From NCBI GenBank assembly GCA_033439295.1, contig JAVTLE010000017.1, positions 1,240,001-1,304,000 of the forward strand: 64,000 bases of DNA, written 5' to 3'. The stretch comes from Deuterostichococcus epilithicus (lineage: Eukaryota; Chlorophyta; Trebouxiophyceae; Prasiolales; Stichococcaceae). Positions 23,701 through 35,766 of the stretch are shown piece after piece. A program made the position numbers and the translations under genes. Under the pieces are notes generated by a model, which was not told the DNA's origin, searched no databases, and was given only the letters and a program-made list of their open reading frames with translations. The first letter of the stretch is position 1, and every line of letters starts with the position of its first letter.

Positions 23701-26700
23701 CCTGGTCAAAAACCATGCTTTGCATCTCTGGACGCCTGCTGCACAAATCTGGAGGACAGGACAGACTCTGCAGCACCAACGCTGTGGTCGGCATGGCATA
23801 GCATCATCACAGGAAGTGGCGCTGCAGGGTCAGTGCAATGGTTCCCTGCGGCCTGCTGTAGCTGTCAAGAAAAGGGGAATGTGTGTGCAGGTCCCGCACT
23901 TGAACCAGTTTAAAATGAGGTTGTGGAAGCGCATGGCAGACAAGTGCGGGAAGCCGTGGGTTGATCTGCGGGAAGCCGTGGTGTGACCTACGGCACAGCC
24001 TTGAGACAATGACGAGGGCTTCAAATTAAAGCGGACTATGTCTCGAAACTGTCAGCCTAATCGACACTGCCACCGGCTTTGCATCCGGACGACAGCATGG
24101 GTTGTTGTGCTTCGGATCCATGCTCGACTGCTAGCCTATATTTGCCTGCCCTGCTTGCGTGTGGTGAACGCCCATGTGTTTCCACTCTCAGGCGCCAAGA
24201 AAGGCTGCGGGCGCCATCTGCCCTTGGCCGCCACATTGGCGAGTCTCGTCCTGGCCATGCAGGCTGCCTGCTGCCTGGTCTGCAAAAGCTTGACAGCCAG
24301 CGCTTGCTACTGTCGGCCTGCATGCTTTCAGCTCCAGCCGTTTGCATGCTTTCGCGGCCCTTCCTTGCGCAAAGCCTCTGCATCTTCTGCACGCCAGCTC
24401 TAGTAACTCTCCTGAGGACCTCGAGATGGTTTGCGCTGTCGAACCTAAGAGGGGGGAATCAACAAACTCGCCTGCTGCGCGCCGCGCAGAGCCTGCAGAG
24501 GGTGGCCGGCTCGCGCCCCCGCCAGCGCGTAGTTGCTCCACACCTGCCAGGCCTCCCGCTTGTGCTTCACTGCCTGCGTTACAGCACAGCCAGCCTGTAA
24601 ACCAAGGCGTGCACTCTTGAAAGCTTGGACTGCCAGCGTGAGCCTCCTCCACACCTGCCAAGCCTCAGCCTGGGCGCTTGACCGCCTGCATGGCAGGACA
24701 GCTAGAAATTTGAAGTCAGGGAGACGTTTGTGCAGAGCCGCACAATATTGGGGAGAATATATTGTGCAGCTGCCACAGCCTAGCTGCTCCGCATTTGCCA
24801 GGCTTCCCGCTTGTGCTTGACATCCTGCACGATGTCAACCACTAGAGTCAATGCCGCACTCGTGCAACACAGTGTGTATGTGCTTCACACCCGCCAGGCG
24901 TCCTTGACCACCACCTGTACCATTACAGCCAGGAAGTCTGGCTTGATGCAGCGCTCGTGAGCAGCAGTCGCGAGGCACTGCTTGGGCTGCCTGCGCGCAG
25001 TCGCTCTGCACCGTTCTGGGCCCTCCATCGAGTGTCCGTGACCGCCTACGCAGCAAGCCATCTGGCGCCATTCCGACTCAAGAGATGGCTCTGCAGAAGA
25101 CCGCAGTCATGGTGGGGGCCTGTTGCGCTCTGCAGCCCGGTGTTTGTGGATTATGATGTCTTGACAGACTGTCGCGACCCGGTGCCCGGTGCCACCACTA
25201 GATGGACTGCCCGACTTGCCACCAGAGCCCGTGAGCGAGGTCCTCCGCATGCACGCATGCAATGCGATGCGTGAGAGCATCCGGCACTGCAGCGCTGCAA
25301 GATGCAGGAACAGTCCTCTGGCGCGGGTGGCGAGGACGTTGCCAGCGGGCAGCATCACCAGATGCTGCTGTCGGGCTCACCAGGACGGACAGCCTAGTAG
25401 CAGTCCACAGGGACGGCGTTCACCCCAGGGCACCACGTGAGTCATGCATGCCGGTTTGGGGGTGCCAGCCCTGAGCGGCGTTACCATGTGGACGGCTACG
25501 CACACGTCCATGCGGTGGTGCAGCCCCGTCCTAGACCGGAAAGGTATGTGAAAGCGGCAGCCACTGCCGCAAATCTTAGAGGCGCACACCTCGGCGGCCG
25601 CGGCGAAGGCGGGTGCCCAGCGGCGGGCCTGCAGGTGCACCGCCGCGATGTTGGCCCAGGCGTCGCCGTTGTCGGGCTCCTGTTGCACCGTGCGCGTGAA
25701 TGCCTGCGGCATCAAGTGCGGAGGGGAGGCATCAGCATATTGACGCCAGAAGAACATGTTGATGCCATTGGAAGGGGCCGCAATGTAGACCTGGGCGCCA
25801 CCTTGCCTGGCGCCTGCTGCACTGTGTGTGGGCACACCAGTGGGATGGGGGAAAATTGCGCCCCGGGAACCTCAGGCAATTGGAAGGATGACGACTGCAG
25901 ACTGTGGGCAATGCAATCAGGATGCGAGTGCCTGGGATGGCAGGTGCAGCCATAACGCGGGAATGCGTCATATGCACAGGGCACATGGGGCGACTCATGC
26001 CCTTCAGACCGTCCACAGACGAGGCTGCTATGCCGCAGAACGAGCTGCTTGACGGAGTTCCGCAAGCGGCCTGTACGAGAGTATCTGCGTTCCGGGGAGC
26101 CGGTTGCTGGGACCTGCTATGTGAACTACCCTTGCAGCACATACAGAGAGCATGTGGGTCCAGCAAGTTTTGACATGGTTTTCTTGAGACTAGTGCATGG
26201 CACAAAACCGTGATTGATGACGACTCACCTGCACAGCGCGCGGAAAGTCGCCGGCCTTGAGGCACGTGAAACCAAGCGCAAACCAGCCATCCGGGTGCAG
26301 CGGGTTGAGCGCCAGCGCCGCCTCCCAGTGCGCTGAAGCGCCGGGGTAATCCTTCTTCCGCATGCAGCTGCAGCGCCACCAACGAAACTTCATGACACAC
26401 ACTCAATTCACGAGAACTGCCGGCGCAGCAGCTGTGAAGCCACTGCCTGGCCTTTCAGAGCTCTGACGTGGCGGCGCGACGCAACAGAAGACTGTCATTT
26501 CATAGATGCTTCACAAGAAGGAAGCAGCCAACGAGCTTCTGCAATGCAGCGGGAAGGTCACTGCTGCTTGCCTGCCCTGCTGCACCGGCAACATGCGTGC
26601 TTGAAAGATTCACCACTGCCACCAGCGGACGCCTGCTGATGGATGAGCACGGGCGGACTTGAGGCACTCTGACAGGCTCCCAAGTAGCAGCAGAGGCCGT

Positions 26701-29700
26701 CTGCTGTGCAGCTGTGCAAGCCTTGCGCTGCAAGTGCAGCTCCTCTGCACCAGCTGTACTGGGAAGAACAGCACCAGACACCCAGGCTGGCTGGCTGGTG
26801 AAAGCTTTAGTCTAGACATCATGCCAGAGGGGCGCCGAAACAAGTTCTGGAGATCAGAACAGCATGCATGAACCCCGATTTGGGGCAAGATCTCATACGA
26901 GGAACGGAAAGGAACCGGAAAGGACAGGAAGTAAGCAACCACCTGCGCGCGAGCGAGCGCTGGGCTCGGGCGGAGCGCCGCCCGGACCGCTCCCAGGCGG
27001 CCTCGTAGCAGGAGTCGTCCATCCGCAGGTCGCCCAGCGCACACCACAGCCGCGGCTCCTCGGGTGTCGCCTCCAGCCTTGCCCGGATGAGCGCCTCCGC
27101 CTGACCATGCAACAGGGCATACATTCATAGAGGGCAGACAAGGCTTTGCAGAGACGAGCTGCGCCACATCCGCAGCTCCTTGGGGGCGCTGCCTCCGACT
27201 GCGCCTGGAGCAGCCTCCGCCTGAGAACTTCCAGGAAACACGGACGTCAGGTGCAGCCAGTCGAGAGTGCAAACACAGTCGCGGCTCTGGCGCTGCCTCC
27301 GGCCGAGGCTGGATCAAAGTGTCCGCTATACCAGCGCAGAAGACAAGAATGTGACAGCACGTCTGTCATGGACACATGGCTAACTCGTGGCCGAAAGACT
27401 GCAGTGGCACGCAGCAGACCAGAGGCTTGCTGAGCCGCATATGAGCGACGCAGCGTGCCACGATGACGTCTGCAGCTGTGCACAGGCTGTGCACACTACA
27501 AAATATCTTGTGCTATGTCCAATTGGGACAGCGCAATTGAGACCTTCTACCTGAGGCGCAAGGCCGAGCATCTGGTAGCACAGGACAAGTGAGGTCCACA
27601 GCTGCGCGGGCGTGCAGGCGTCGTGCGACTTGTTTGCGGGCTGTGCAGGGGGCATAGAGCATCATCGCACCTGGGGTGCCTTGCCCAGCATCTGATAGCA
27701 CAGGATGAGGCTGTCCCACAGCTCCAGCTCCTCGAACATCGGCAGCGCCGAGCCTGCGGTGCAGGGTTCTAGTCACATTCGAAACACGTGTTAAACGGAC
27801 CGACGCCCGCCTCTGCGGTGTGTGCTCAACCGAGTCTGCGCCAACACTTCCGGGCTGGGAACTTTAGTTTCACTAAAGGACCGTGACAGCTCCTGCAGCA
27901 CAGGGGAGCAAACGACCCAGAGCTCCAGGCCTTCAAACATCGGCATTATGCCGAGCCTGCAGGCGGGAACTTGATCGAGGCATCGCCCCCTGCCAACGGC
28001 AACAGCGATATCACAGCTTCGAGCAATACATGTACGGCGCCCCTCGGAGGAGCATCCACCCGGCACTCAAGCTGCATCCTCATTGGATTCAATGTACAGA
28101 TATGTCCCTGCAAGACGAGCTGAATTTTCCTTGCGGCGCTGCATTGCGGCGTTCCGCAAGCTGACCACCACAGCCGAGTGCCATCACTGCCGAACTCTTT
28201 GCTGTGGGGCATGCCGGCCGTGCTGCACACAGATCCGAGTAGGCTGCAAGGCTGCGCTTCACAGGCGAGGTTATGCTCAGGACACGAGCCCCTACAATGC
28301 CTGTTAATGCCGAGCAAACGCAGATTTAGCAGTGCAGAAGGTGCGCATTCAAGCCGGAAACAGCTAGAGAGGCTGACGCAGCTGTGGTCTCTGGAACGGC
28401 GTGTCTGCTGACGTCCAGAGCAAAAGTCGGTACGAGACTCGAGATATCGGAAGAATGTCACTCCCCAGCCGAGGCCCAGGGCCACGAGTCCCTCGCCCAG
28501 CTGCGTCCTCAGTGTCACGCCCAGCGCATGCACGACTGCACTCGGAGCCAGAGGAGGAAACAGCCAGACTCCAGGACACACGCACCGACGCGGGCCGTGG
28601 CGAAGAGTCCATCCCCCATTTTGTTTCTGACGGTCACAGCTTCGCAGGTGCGCGACGGTGATTGAAGCCAGACTTGAACAAGAGTTTGACCCAGAAACAC
28701 ACTCACCGATGAGGCCCATGGCGATGAGGCCCTCGCCCAGCTCCTTCCTCAGGGTGACGCCCAGCGGGTGCGCAACCGCAAAGGCCAGGCGCAGCCTCGC
28801 CGCCGGCGGTGGCGCCTCGAAGCCCAGCGCGTCCGCCAGGCGCTGCAGCGTCAGCAGCGCACGCTCCCGCGTGCGGGGCCTCCCCCGCTCGTGGCGCGCC
28901 CTGAAATCATGATGATCAAGGAAGGTTTCAGTTTGACAGCAGATTGACGCACGGTTTTGTCAGGCGCCAGCTGCGGCGCAAGCTGACATGCAGGATGGGC
29001 CTTGCACAAGGAGGGCGACTCCAAAGGTCGCTGAGTGTCGCGAGCTGTGAGGACGGCAGCATGGCTCCCGCATGCACCGCCGCCCTGCATTTAGCATTGA
29101 TAACAAAGACGAAATGGGTCACCTGAAACACTGTACATGAGAGGAGGAATGGAATGATGATGACAGCCTCGTGACGCGGCACTACTGCACAGTGGTTCTT
29201 CGGGACCCTGCTGGAGGACTTTTGGAAGCAACAGCAAAGCGCCGCCGCCGCCGCCAGATGCGGTCCAGCTGACAACCACAAAACACAGAGAGCAGTGGCG
29301 CCATGCGCTAGCCTCTGCCCAAGCGAGGCAGCGGCCGCCAACCAGTGGCAAACAGCTCACGCGCCAGCCTTGCCAAGGCCATGATGCCTCCCAAACATCT
29401 CCAGAGAACTGGCGCAGCGCCTAGCCAACATGGAAGCCTGCCACAGTGCCATAAAAGTGCAGATTTCGTGCACTGTTAGTTTTGTATCCCCAATTTGTGT
29501 CGTGCTGCAGGGCACGCACTTGAGCAGCAGCGCCGATGCGCGCAGCAGCGGCCGCGAGCGTGTCTGCTGCAGAACCGCCTCGGCAAATGGCGCCGCTTCC
29601 CAACCCGCCAGCTCATCCACAGCCCGGCCCTAGCAGCAGAAATATTTCAGGTCAGTAAGCTCGGAGGACAAAAGCATTTGCAAGTGTTCGGAACACAAAT

Positions 29701-32700
29701 CATGTGTGCGACAGGCGCCGCCTTCCAGCGCGTCAACTCATCTGCGGTGCGGCACTGCAAGCAACAGGACTTGCGTCAAACTCTCAAAAGCCTGTGTGTT
29801 TGCTTCAAAATAAACAGCAGAAGCTGCCGAAACTGATCCCAAGAAAGACACAATTTCTGAGGAAGAGGGCGCTGCACTCCAGCGCGCCAGCTTGTGGAGA
29901 ATTTAGGGGTGCTTTGGGTTTAAAATTCCAACTTGCAGCAGAACGCATCGCCACGAAGCCCGCTGGCCCACGATCTGTTGTCTTGTTCGTTTTCCCGGAT
30001 CTGCCAACTTCCCGCCTGCGAGCTGGCACAGCTTGCACCCCTCCCGCTTTGCCTGCAAGCAAATTTTGCAGGCGAGCTGGAATAAGCAGATCGGCAGCCG
30101 TCAGACCAGGCAGCACCTTTTTGACCTGTGCCGATCGCGCCAGCAGCAGCGCCTGCGCCAGCGAGCCCAGCGCCGCCGGCCGCTCCTCCTCCCCGCTCCC
30201 GCCGCCGCCGTCGCTCGGCGCAGCCACGATGCGCGGCGCCACAAGGACGTCCACGTCCTCTGCCAGGCCCTGTAGCGATGGACTGAATAGGGTTCATATG
30301 GTCGCTTCGTGCTGCACGTCATCTCGGTCGTCTGCCGTCAGGGAGGGAGCTCGCAGACCTGGTGCTGCATGTGGACCCGCCAGGCAGATCAACCGCATAT
30401 GGCTTCGGTGCAGTGATTACGGCACTCAGCATGCTGCGGTTGGGTCGGCCAGGCAGATGCCGCCAGTCGCTCACCAGCCCCGGGGGGGGGTCCTAATCAC
30501 CTGTGACCTCTCGCTGCATGCGGCATGGGAAGGCACTTCCTACCCATAGTCAGAGAGAGGATGTACACGTTGACGTTCCTCGCAGATCGGTGCTAGTCTA
30601 ACATGTATCATCAGTCGGCCCAGCAGGCAGTTACCTCCCATTCCGCATGCAGCGAGAGCTCACAGGTGAAGAGAAACCCCTTCCGGCGCTGGCGCACCGC
30701 CCAGCATAGCATCGGCCTGGCCGCCCGAACACGGAACCGTGACAAATTGCGAGGCACCGTGTCACACCAGACAGGCCAGGGAATGGGTGCAGGCAGCTGG
30801 CTTTCACACGCAGTGCTTTGTGTGGTGCATTGAACAACCTGCCGAGACGATCTGTCCGCAAAGCTGCCTGGCGCCTTGTCAGCGTCACACAGCAATGGGA
30901 ATGGAGTCGCAGCAACCAAGACACATCATTCGAGTGAGCTTTCGTGGGACAGTCCCTATAAGTGTATGGCCATGCCTTTGCATCCATCTGCACACTCTTT
31001 TTGGGATCCATCCGCACACAACAAAGAGTCAGAACCTGAAAGTGGACAAGATGCAACATACCTTGACGGAGTCTGCTGCGCAGCTCTGTAGAGCCGCGAC
31101 AGTACTCAAGCAAATCACAAACTAAGATATAACATCCTTTCGACAAAGCCAACCTTCAGGTCGGAGTCTGCCGCGCCGCCCTGCAGCGCCGCGTCCAGCG
31201 CCGCCGCCTCGTCACCGCTGCCGTAGTCTTCTCCCTCCGAGAGGGCGGCTGCGCCGGCGGCAGAGGAAGCAGAGGAAGCGGAGGAAGGCGCCGCCACCCG
31301 CACCAGCAGCTGCGCCTTTGCGTCCGCCTGGTGGACCGTGCGCATGCCCATGGCGCCTGCAACCGAGAAGCAATAAAATCACGTTGTAATGTTGCTGAAT
31401 TGGCAGCCGGCGGGTGGCGCATGCCTGTGACGCCTGCAAAATGTCAGACCGGAAGTTGTTCACCCAAGAACCAAGAGTCGCAGTTCTCAGGCAGGAAGTA
31501 ACCACATCATGCACCAGGCGCGCCCTGCACCAGGGGTCGAATCAGTGTGGTCTGCTGTGTTGGGGTTCATCGACCAGAATGGGACTGCCGCGGCTGCTGC
31601 GCACTGCTCCAAGCACACTTATTGCGCGCTCACCTGCCGTCTGCTCAGGAATGACCAGGTTTTCCCCACGACAGATCGAGAGCGTTGGCTACTGGATGCT
31701 GTGCGCCTGCACGAGGCTGCCATGTGCACGTGCGGCATCTCTGCGACGCTGCATGTGGACAGACGAGGTCCACCATGACCCGATCGAACAAGACAGCAAG
31801 CGCGCATAGCACAGCACAGCGCAGGCAACCAAGCCAGCAGGCGTGTCCTGGCGTGCAAAGGGCCGCTTGAAAGCCGTCCCGGGCGGATTTGGCTGCAGGC
31901 TGGCCCGTCCGGCAGCACGCAGCTGCTGCAGTCACATTGTAGGGCAACGCCAGGCCTTCATGGCCTCCAGGCTTGCGACTGCCCTGAGAGCCCGGACTGC
32001 GCCTGCCATGGCGTGGCCGCTACACTCTGAGCTTGCACTTTCGTGGCACGGTTGTAGGAAGGTACAGGAAGCAGCATCGTTTCGTTGCTCAGGTTGAGGC
32101 CCAGCCCAGCTTCCGCCGCCGCAGACGGCCCTCTGCCGCCACGACGGCATCTCAAATCTACTCCAGGGTGGCGGCGAGAGGTTCAGCAACGTGGATGTGT
32201 CCCGAGTTGTGGTGCATGGCGTTTAGAGACACGTATAGACGCAACATAATCACCTGTCAGCTCCATCTCCAGGCCCAGCGTGGCGTCTGCCGCCCGCAGG
32301 TGGCCCCTCTATCGCTCTACAGCGCCGCAGCTTTGCCCAAGGGTGTCCGCTTACGAAACTTGCCCTTGTGAGAAGCCATCTGCGACCGCAAGAGGGGTAA
32401 AGTGCCTGCCTGTCAGCTCCACTTGCAGGCCCAGCGCCGCCTCCGCGGCTTGCAGGTGGCCCTCTGCGGCCGCGACGGCGCCGTAGGTCTGCTCCACAGT
32501 AGCCGCCTCCAGCCGAGCCAGCACCGTCAGGCGCCTTGTCAGTGCTGCGTCGCCGCCGGCGAGCACGGCTGCGCAGTTGGCGCCGTCAGGTCCGCCCACG
32601 ACCTGTGGGCAACGGGGCGTGAGGATGGTGATCAGCGCTGCAGCAGCATCCGAGGAAGTGGCTGTGAGAAAACATGAGCGCCTTGAAGGTTCCAGACGTG

Positions 32701-35338
32701 TGCACTCCCGGTACTCACTTACCTACGACTGCTTACAAAAGAGCGCTGTTCTGCGCCCGCAGAGCATGGCGCTTCTCAGCAGTGACAGAGCCCAAATTCC
32801 AGGCCTTCTGCAGGCCGTCTGAGAATTCGCGCAGCAAGACTGCGGTGCTGGCACCACTGTGCGGCCTGCGCGCTATGACTATGACCAGACTTAGACGCGC
32901 CGTGGCGCCGGCCATGCAAGACTCTATCTTGCAGCCCACTTGCCAAACCTGGACGCACCAATGCAGCCTGAGCAACCCTGGCGATCCCCTTGCACAGGCT
33001 GCATTGTGTACTCAGGGTTCGTATGCCTGCAGGGCCCCTGGCAGCGATGCTCGCTGTCACATCCGATGCATCAGTGCGGATCAGCGGCCACTGTCATGCA
33101 TGTTGCATCCTGCAAACCCTCGACAGCAGCTGCAGCAGTGGAGTTTCCATAGCACATTTCGCCCCCTGGCAGAGCTGCCGGTCTGCACCCGGCGCGCCTC
33201 TTGCCATGCACGAGGTCTGGGGTCCAAAGTTGAAATGCCAAGTGACTGCAGGAAGACGCGGTGGAGAGGTTCCCCGACACCTGCTGCAGCAGCGTCAGCA
33301 GTGGCGCCCGCAGCGCCGCCGCCCGGCCCGCCAGCACCCGCTGCTGGCTCGACAGCGCGCGCACCGCCCACCACGCCCAGCTGGCCGGCAGCCCTGTAGC
33401 TGCAAGCGGCCCGGCGGCTGGCGCGGCCTCCTCTGCGCCCTGCTGATGGCCTACCGCCACTGGCCCCGGAATACCTGCGACGCAGGGAACTCGTCAGTGG
33501 GCGGTCAGAGTCAGACGATGCATCATGCGTGTGTTCGCGTGCCAGTCGTGTTCCACCTAGGATTGCCGCGCTGTGTGAGCCAGCACGAGGTTTGACTCGC
33601 TTGAGCAGCACCTGTCTGCTGGCAGCCGAATCACGGGGCAACCTTTGGTCCAACGATCAGCACCCTCGTTTCAGCGGATGCTGGCAGCCCGCAAAAGGTG
33701 AGCAGGCCAGAGGCGAGCAGCAGGTGTTGAAGCATCACATGCTGCTACAGCCTGTCGTCTGATATTGCCAATTGCCCAGCATTCGTTTGCCGGTCATGTT
33801 GCTAGACCGCAGCTGATCTGCTAATCTGAAGCCAGATGGTTGCAGGGGATCACCGGACAATCGCCCAGCGGCGGCAGCAGGGCGACCAGCGTCTGGCCAG
33901 TTAAATCGAGGATAGCGCCACTTAAACGCATGTGAGCTCTTACGGATCCAGGTGCATGCTGAAAGGAGCAGCATCTTTGGGGCAGTATTTTGCCGAAACA
34001 ACCACTTGTTCCCCCGACCCAGCGGCAGCAGCTGGATGGTCAGGACCGGAAGCAGGTGCTGCAGCAGTGTCAGGTTTTGAAAATCGCATTTTCGGCAAAC
34101 AATTGCAGCCTGTCTTGAACTGGGAACAAGAATCTGTCCGGCAGCAGGATGGCCAACGCCAGCAGCAGGCACAACAGCAGCACTAGCCACACGCTTTGGG
34201 AGGTCATGGAATATCACCCAGCGGCGGGAGCAGGATGGCCAGCGCCAGGAGCAGGTACTGCGGCAGCGCCAGCCGCCCGACCGCTTCCTCGCCGCTCGCC
34301 GCCAGCTGCGCCACCGCCCACCGGTCGCCCGGCGAGGCAGCGCTGCGGCCGATGCCGGCGCCGCGACCAGGGGTGCCTGCCGTCTCCGCACCCTCGGCAC
34401 CAGCTTCTACCAGCTGCAGCAGCTCCAGCGGACTGTGCGGCAGCCCCGCTGGTGGCGGCCTGCAATAGGAGTGGAATGGCATGAGATCTGGTGGTACATG
34501 TGCTTGCTGCGGCAGCAGAACGTTGGGGACCAGCATGCTCCTCGTCTCGAGCTTGCCGCTGGTAAACCTAGGTCACCATTCGTGCCACACTCACCCTGAT
34601 TACAGCCCCGGTCCCCTGATGATGCGGAGGTCGCAGAGGTAGTTCGTAAGATGGCAGTCAGTGCTGCACCCAAGATGGCCACTTGCAACTTATCCTTTTA
34701 CACGTGCTCCAGCGGCTGTGCTGAAAGCGCACCCAGTCAGGTTGGCCTGCAGGAAGGCGTACAGCGCCGCGGCCGCCGTCAGGAGCAGCGCCAGCGGCAC
34801 CGCCTTGGCAGAGTCACTGCTCTCGCAGGCGCACACCGCGGCAGAGCGAGACTGGACCGCCAGGAAGTAGCTGCTTAAATTCTCTCTGCCGGAGCCGCCG
34901 CCGTCACTCGATGCAAGGGCTGCATCTGATGCTGAATGACCCGGCGCCTGCGGCAAAACACCTTGCTGCACCGCCCGGCGCAGTGCCGATGCGTAGTCCC
35001 CGGCTGCCACGGCGGCAAGCAGCCCAGCCGTCACGTCTGGGGACGCATCTGCACACCCACGAAACGAGACAGGCCATTGGCCTTGGAGGCGAATCGGACA
35101 AGCAAACATTGTTGTATTTGCAATCCTCTTCACCACAAGCAAGCTTGCGCACACCCACATGAAGTGAGCGGTAGCTGCACTCGGTTGGCATGCTTGCAGT
35201 GCAGGCTATACATCCCTGCAACAGATCCGTTGCGACCACCAGACCTGATAGTGAAATGTATGATCTATCTCTATCAGAGGAACGCAGCTCCGTCAAAGAC
35301 GTCAGCAGCAGTTGCACTTCAGCGCGAGCTGAAGCCAT
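20782..35338 (-). CDS. TTC27: Tetratricopeptide repeat protein 27 (TTC27/Emw1-like)
   Basis: TTC27/Emw1 is a conserved, in yeast essential, TPR protein of poorly defined cytoplasmic/nuclear role. Nineteen exons join in frame from ATG 35338-35336 to TGA at 20782 (1012 aa, longer than human TTC27 at about 840). Diagnostic segments in order: LALLLTAAAALYAFLQANLTG (about residues 115-136), LQVELTGAMGMRT (about 340-352), SALPMFEELELWDSLILCYQML (about 567-588), the signature RLWCALGDLRMDDSCYEAAWE with RSARAQRSLA (about 610-646), then TPR units NPLHPDGWFALGF, EPDNGDAWANIA and REAWQVWSNYALAG. Gly/Ser/Ala-rich inserts lie in exons 3, 7 and 15. Donors after exons 5 and 14 are GC. The gene is divergent with the aldehyde oxidase gene. 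Confidence 0.93.
23513..23590 (-). repeat. Echo of TTC27 exon 15 start
   Basis: It shares ctccagc-cctcga-tt-cagcttctggc and cagcacctggtaa/cagcacctgggtaa with exon 15 (23447-23210), about 65 bp upstream. Confidence 0.85.
24638..24935 (-). repeat. Three echoes of TTC27 exon 14 start
   Basis: Direct copies at 24695-24638, 24835-24779 and 24935-24881 of the acceptor plus first ~50 bp of exon 14 (24573-24472). The middle one matches gccaggc-tcccgcttgtgcttga almost exactly. Confidence 0.85.
27164..27330 (-). repeat. Two echoes of TTC27 exon 11 start
   Basis: Copies at 27235-27164 and 27330-27276 of the first ~70 bp of exon 11 (27100-26943), sharing the minus-strand equivalents of gcctccgcctga and ggcgctgcctcc blocks. 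Confidence 0.75.
27543..27620 (-). repeat. Downstream echo of TTC27 exon 10
   Basis: It keeps the exon end nearly intact: LVLCYQMLGLAPQ against LILCYQMLGKAPQ, followed by a canonical GTAGAA donor. With the upstream copy, exon 10 has an echo on each side. Confidence 0.88.
27893..27968 (-). repeat. Upstream echo of TTC27 exon 10
   Basis: It keeps an acceptor (CTGCAG) and translates as PMFEGLELW against the real PMFEELELWD. A stop-free start then diverges. Confidence 0.85.
28449..28535 (-). repeat. Echo of TTC27 exon 9 end
   Basis: A copy of the donor-side ~80 bp of exon 9 (28900-28707). On minus it still translates as HALGVTLRTQLGEGLVALGL against the real HPLGVTLRKELGEGLIAMGL. It is open in frame, so it is a good candidate for an alternative or recently duplicated exon end. 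Confidence 0.85.
29705..29772 (-). repeat. Echo of TTC27 exon 8 start
   Basis: On minus it repeats the acceptor, GATGAG-TG-CG and GGCGGCGCC blocks of exon 8 (29629-29520), about 80 bp upstream of it. Confidence 0.75.
31396..31444 (-). repeat. Echo of TTC27 exon 6 start
   Basis: On minus, TTTTGCAGGCGTCACAGGCATGCGC parallels the real acceptor and exon start TTGCAGGCGCCATGGGCATGCGC at about 31362. Confidence 0.8.
32094..32320 (-). repeat. Two echoes of TTC27 exon 5 end
   Basis: Copies at 32320-32251 and 32180-32094 (minus). The first retains GCGCTGGGCCTG and GGAGCTGACAG followed by gtgatt, a canonical GT donor, whereas the inferred real exon uses GC. The second retains CAGAGGGCC and an AGCTGGGCTGGGCCTCAAC end. 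Confidence 0.85.
33833..34197 (-). repeat. Three successive echoes of TTC27 exon 3 end
   Basis: Three direct copies of the last ~60 bp of exon 3 (34459-34218) with its donor region follow one another in the next intron: 34197-34136, 34075-34008 and 33906-33833. All keep a CTGCTnCCGCCGCTGGGnGA-type core or its CTGGCGTTGGCCATCCTGCT part. They are diverged to different degrees, as expected of serial events. Confidence 0.85.
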
Positions 35339-35766
35339 GTCGAGTATTACGCAAATAAGCTTGATGGCGCAGTGGCGTGCGGCTTGATGGCGAGCAGATC
35401 CAGCGTTCTTCCTACTAGATCACAACACGTCATCTGGCAACACCTGCAGCAATGACGCCGGCCGAAATGAACGCCGACAGTCACGTGCGCATGTCGGCAT
35501 TCAGGGGTCGTTTTGTAATGGTTTCGACGCCACCTTGTCGTTGCCCCTTGCCCTTGTTTATCTGCTGTCGTGGGTGCGAGGTGCGCAGATTGCTGGTTGC
35601 GCGCGGTTGGTCGCCGTTTACGTTGCTCTCTGATGGCTGTGTAACACTCAGTGGATGGCTGGAAGATTTCACGTGCTGTAATTTCAACAGCATTTAGTCA
35701 TCCAAAGGCAACGAGGCTGAAGCACTCTGGGGTGCGATTGGAAGGTCTGACGCGCTTCAAATCATC
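35339..35766. promoter_or_regulatory. Shared divergent upstream region of TTC27 and aldehyde oxidase
   Basis: 428 bp separate the two inferred start codons, which point away from each other. Both promoters and 5' leaders must lie here unless non-coding first exons extend elsewhere. I see no clear TATA box or repeated operator. Bidirectional promoter function is inferred only from layout. Confidence 0.5.

Larger units (their letters stand above)
20782..28900 (-). other. TTC27: TTC27 exons 9-19 (TPR core and C-terminus)
   Basis: Exons on minus: 28900-28707, 27753-27671, 27100-26943, 26367-26229, 25703-25590, 24573-24472, 23447-23210, 22813-22695, 22463-22393, 21882-21712, 20926-20782. The exon 14 donor is CAGCAG followed by gcgagt (GC type). 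Exon 15 ends in an extra Gly/Ser/Thr/Glu-rich stretch not expected in animal TTC27. The last exon gives QLRGIIKQTEERF, then a charged helix, then stop. Confidence 0.85.
29520..35338 (-). other. TTC27: TTC27 exons 1-8 (N-terminal region)
   Basis: Exons on minus: 35338-35245, 35048-34733, 34459-34218, 33474-33281, 32602-32410, 31356-31154, 30269-30117, 29629-29520. End phases run 1, 2, 1, 0, 1, 0, 0, 2 and each is met by the next exon. The exon 5 donor is ACAG followed by gcaggc (GC type). The frame after exon 5 is fixed by the conserved LTG-A-G-RT segment in exon 6. Confidence 0.85.

Noticed and set aside
33833-34197. Repeated units as a CRISPR array or satellite
   Set aside because: Units are diverged, unequally spaced and clearly derived from the neighbouring exon; there are no identical repeats with unique spacers.
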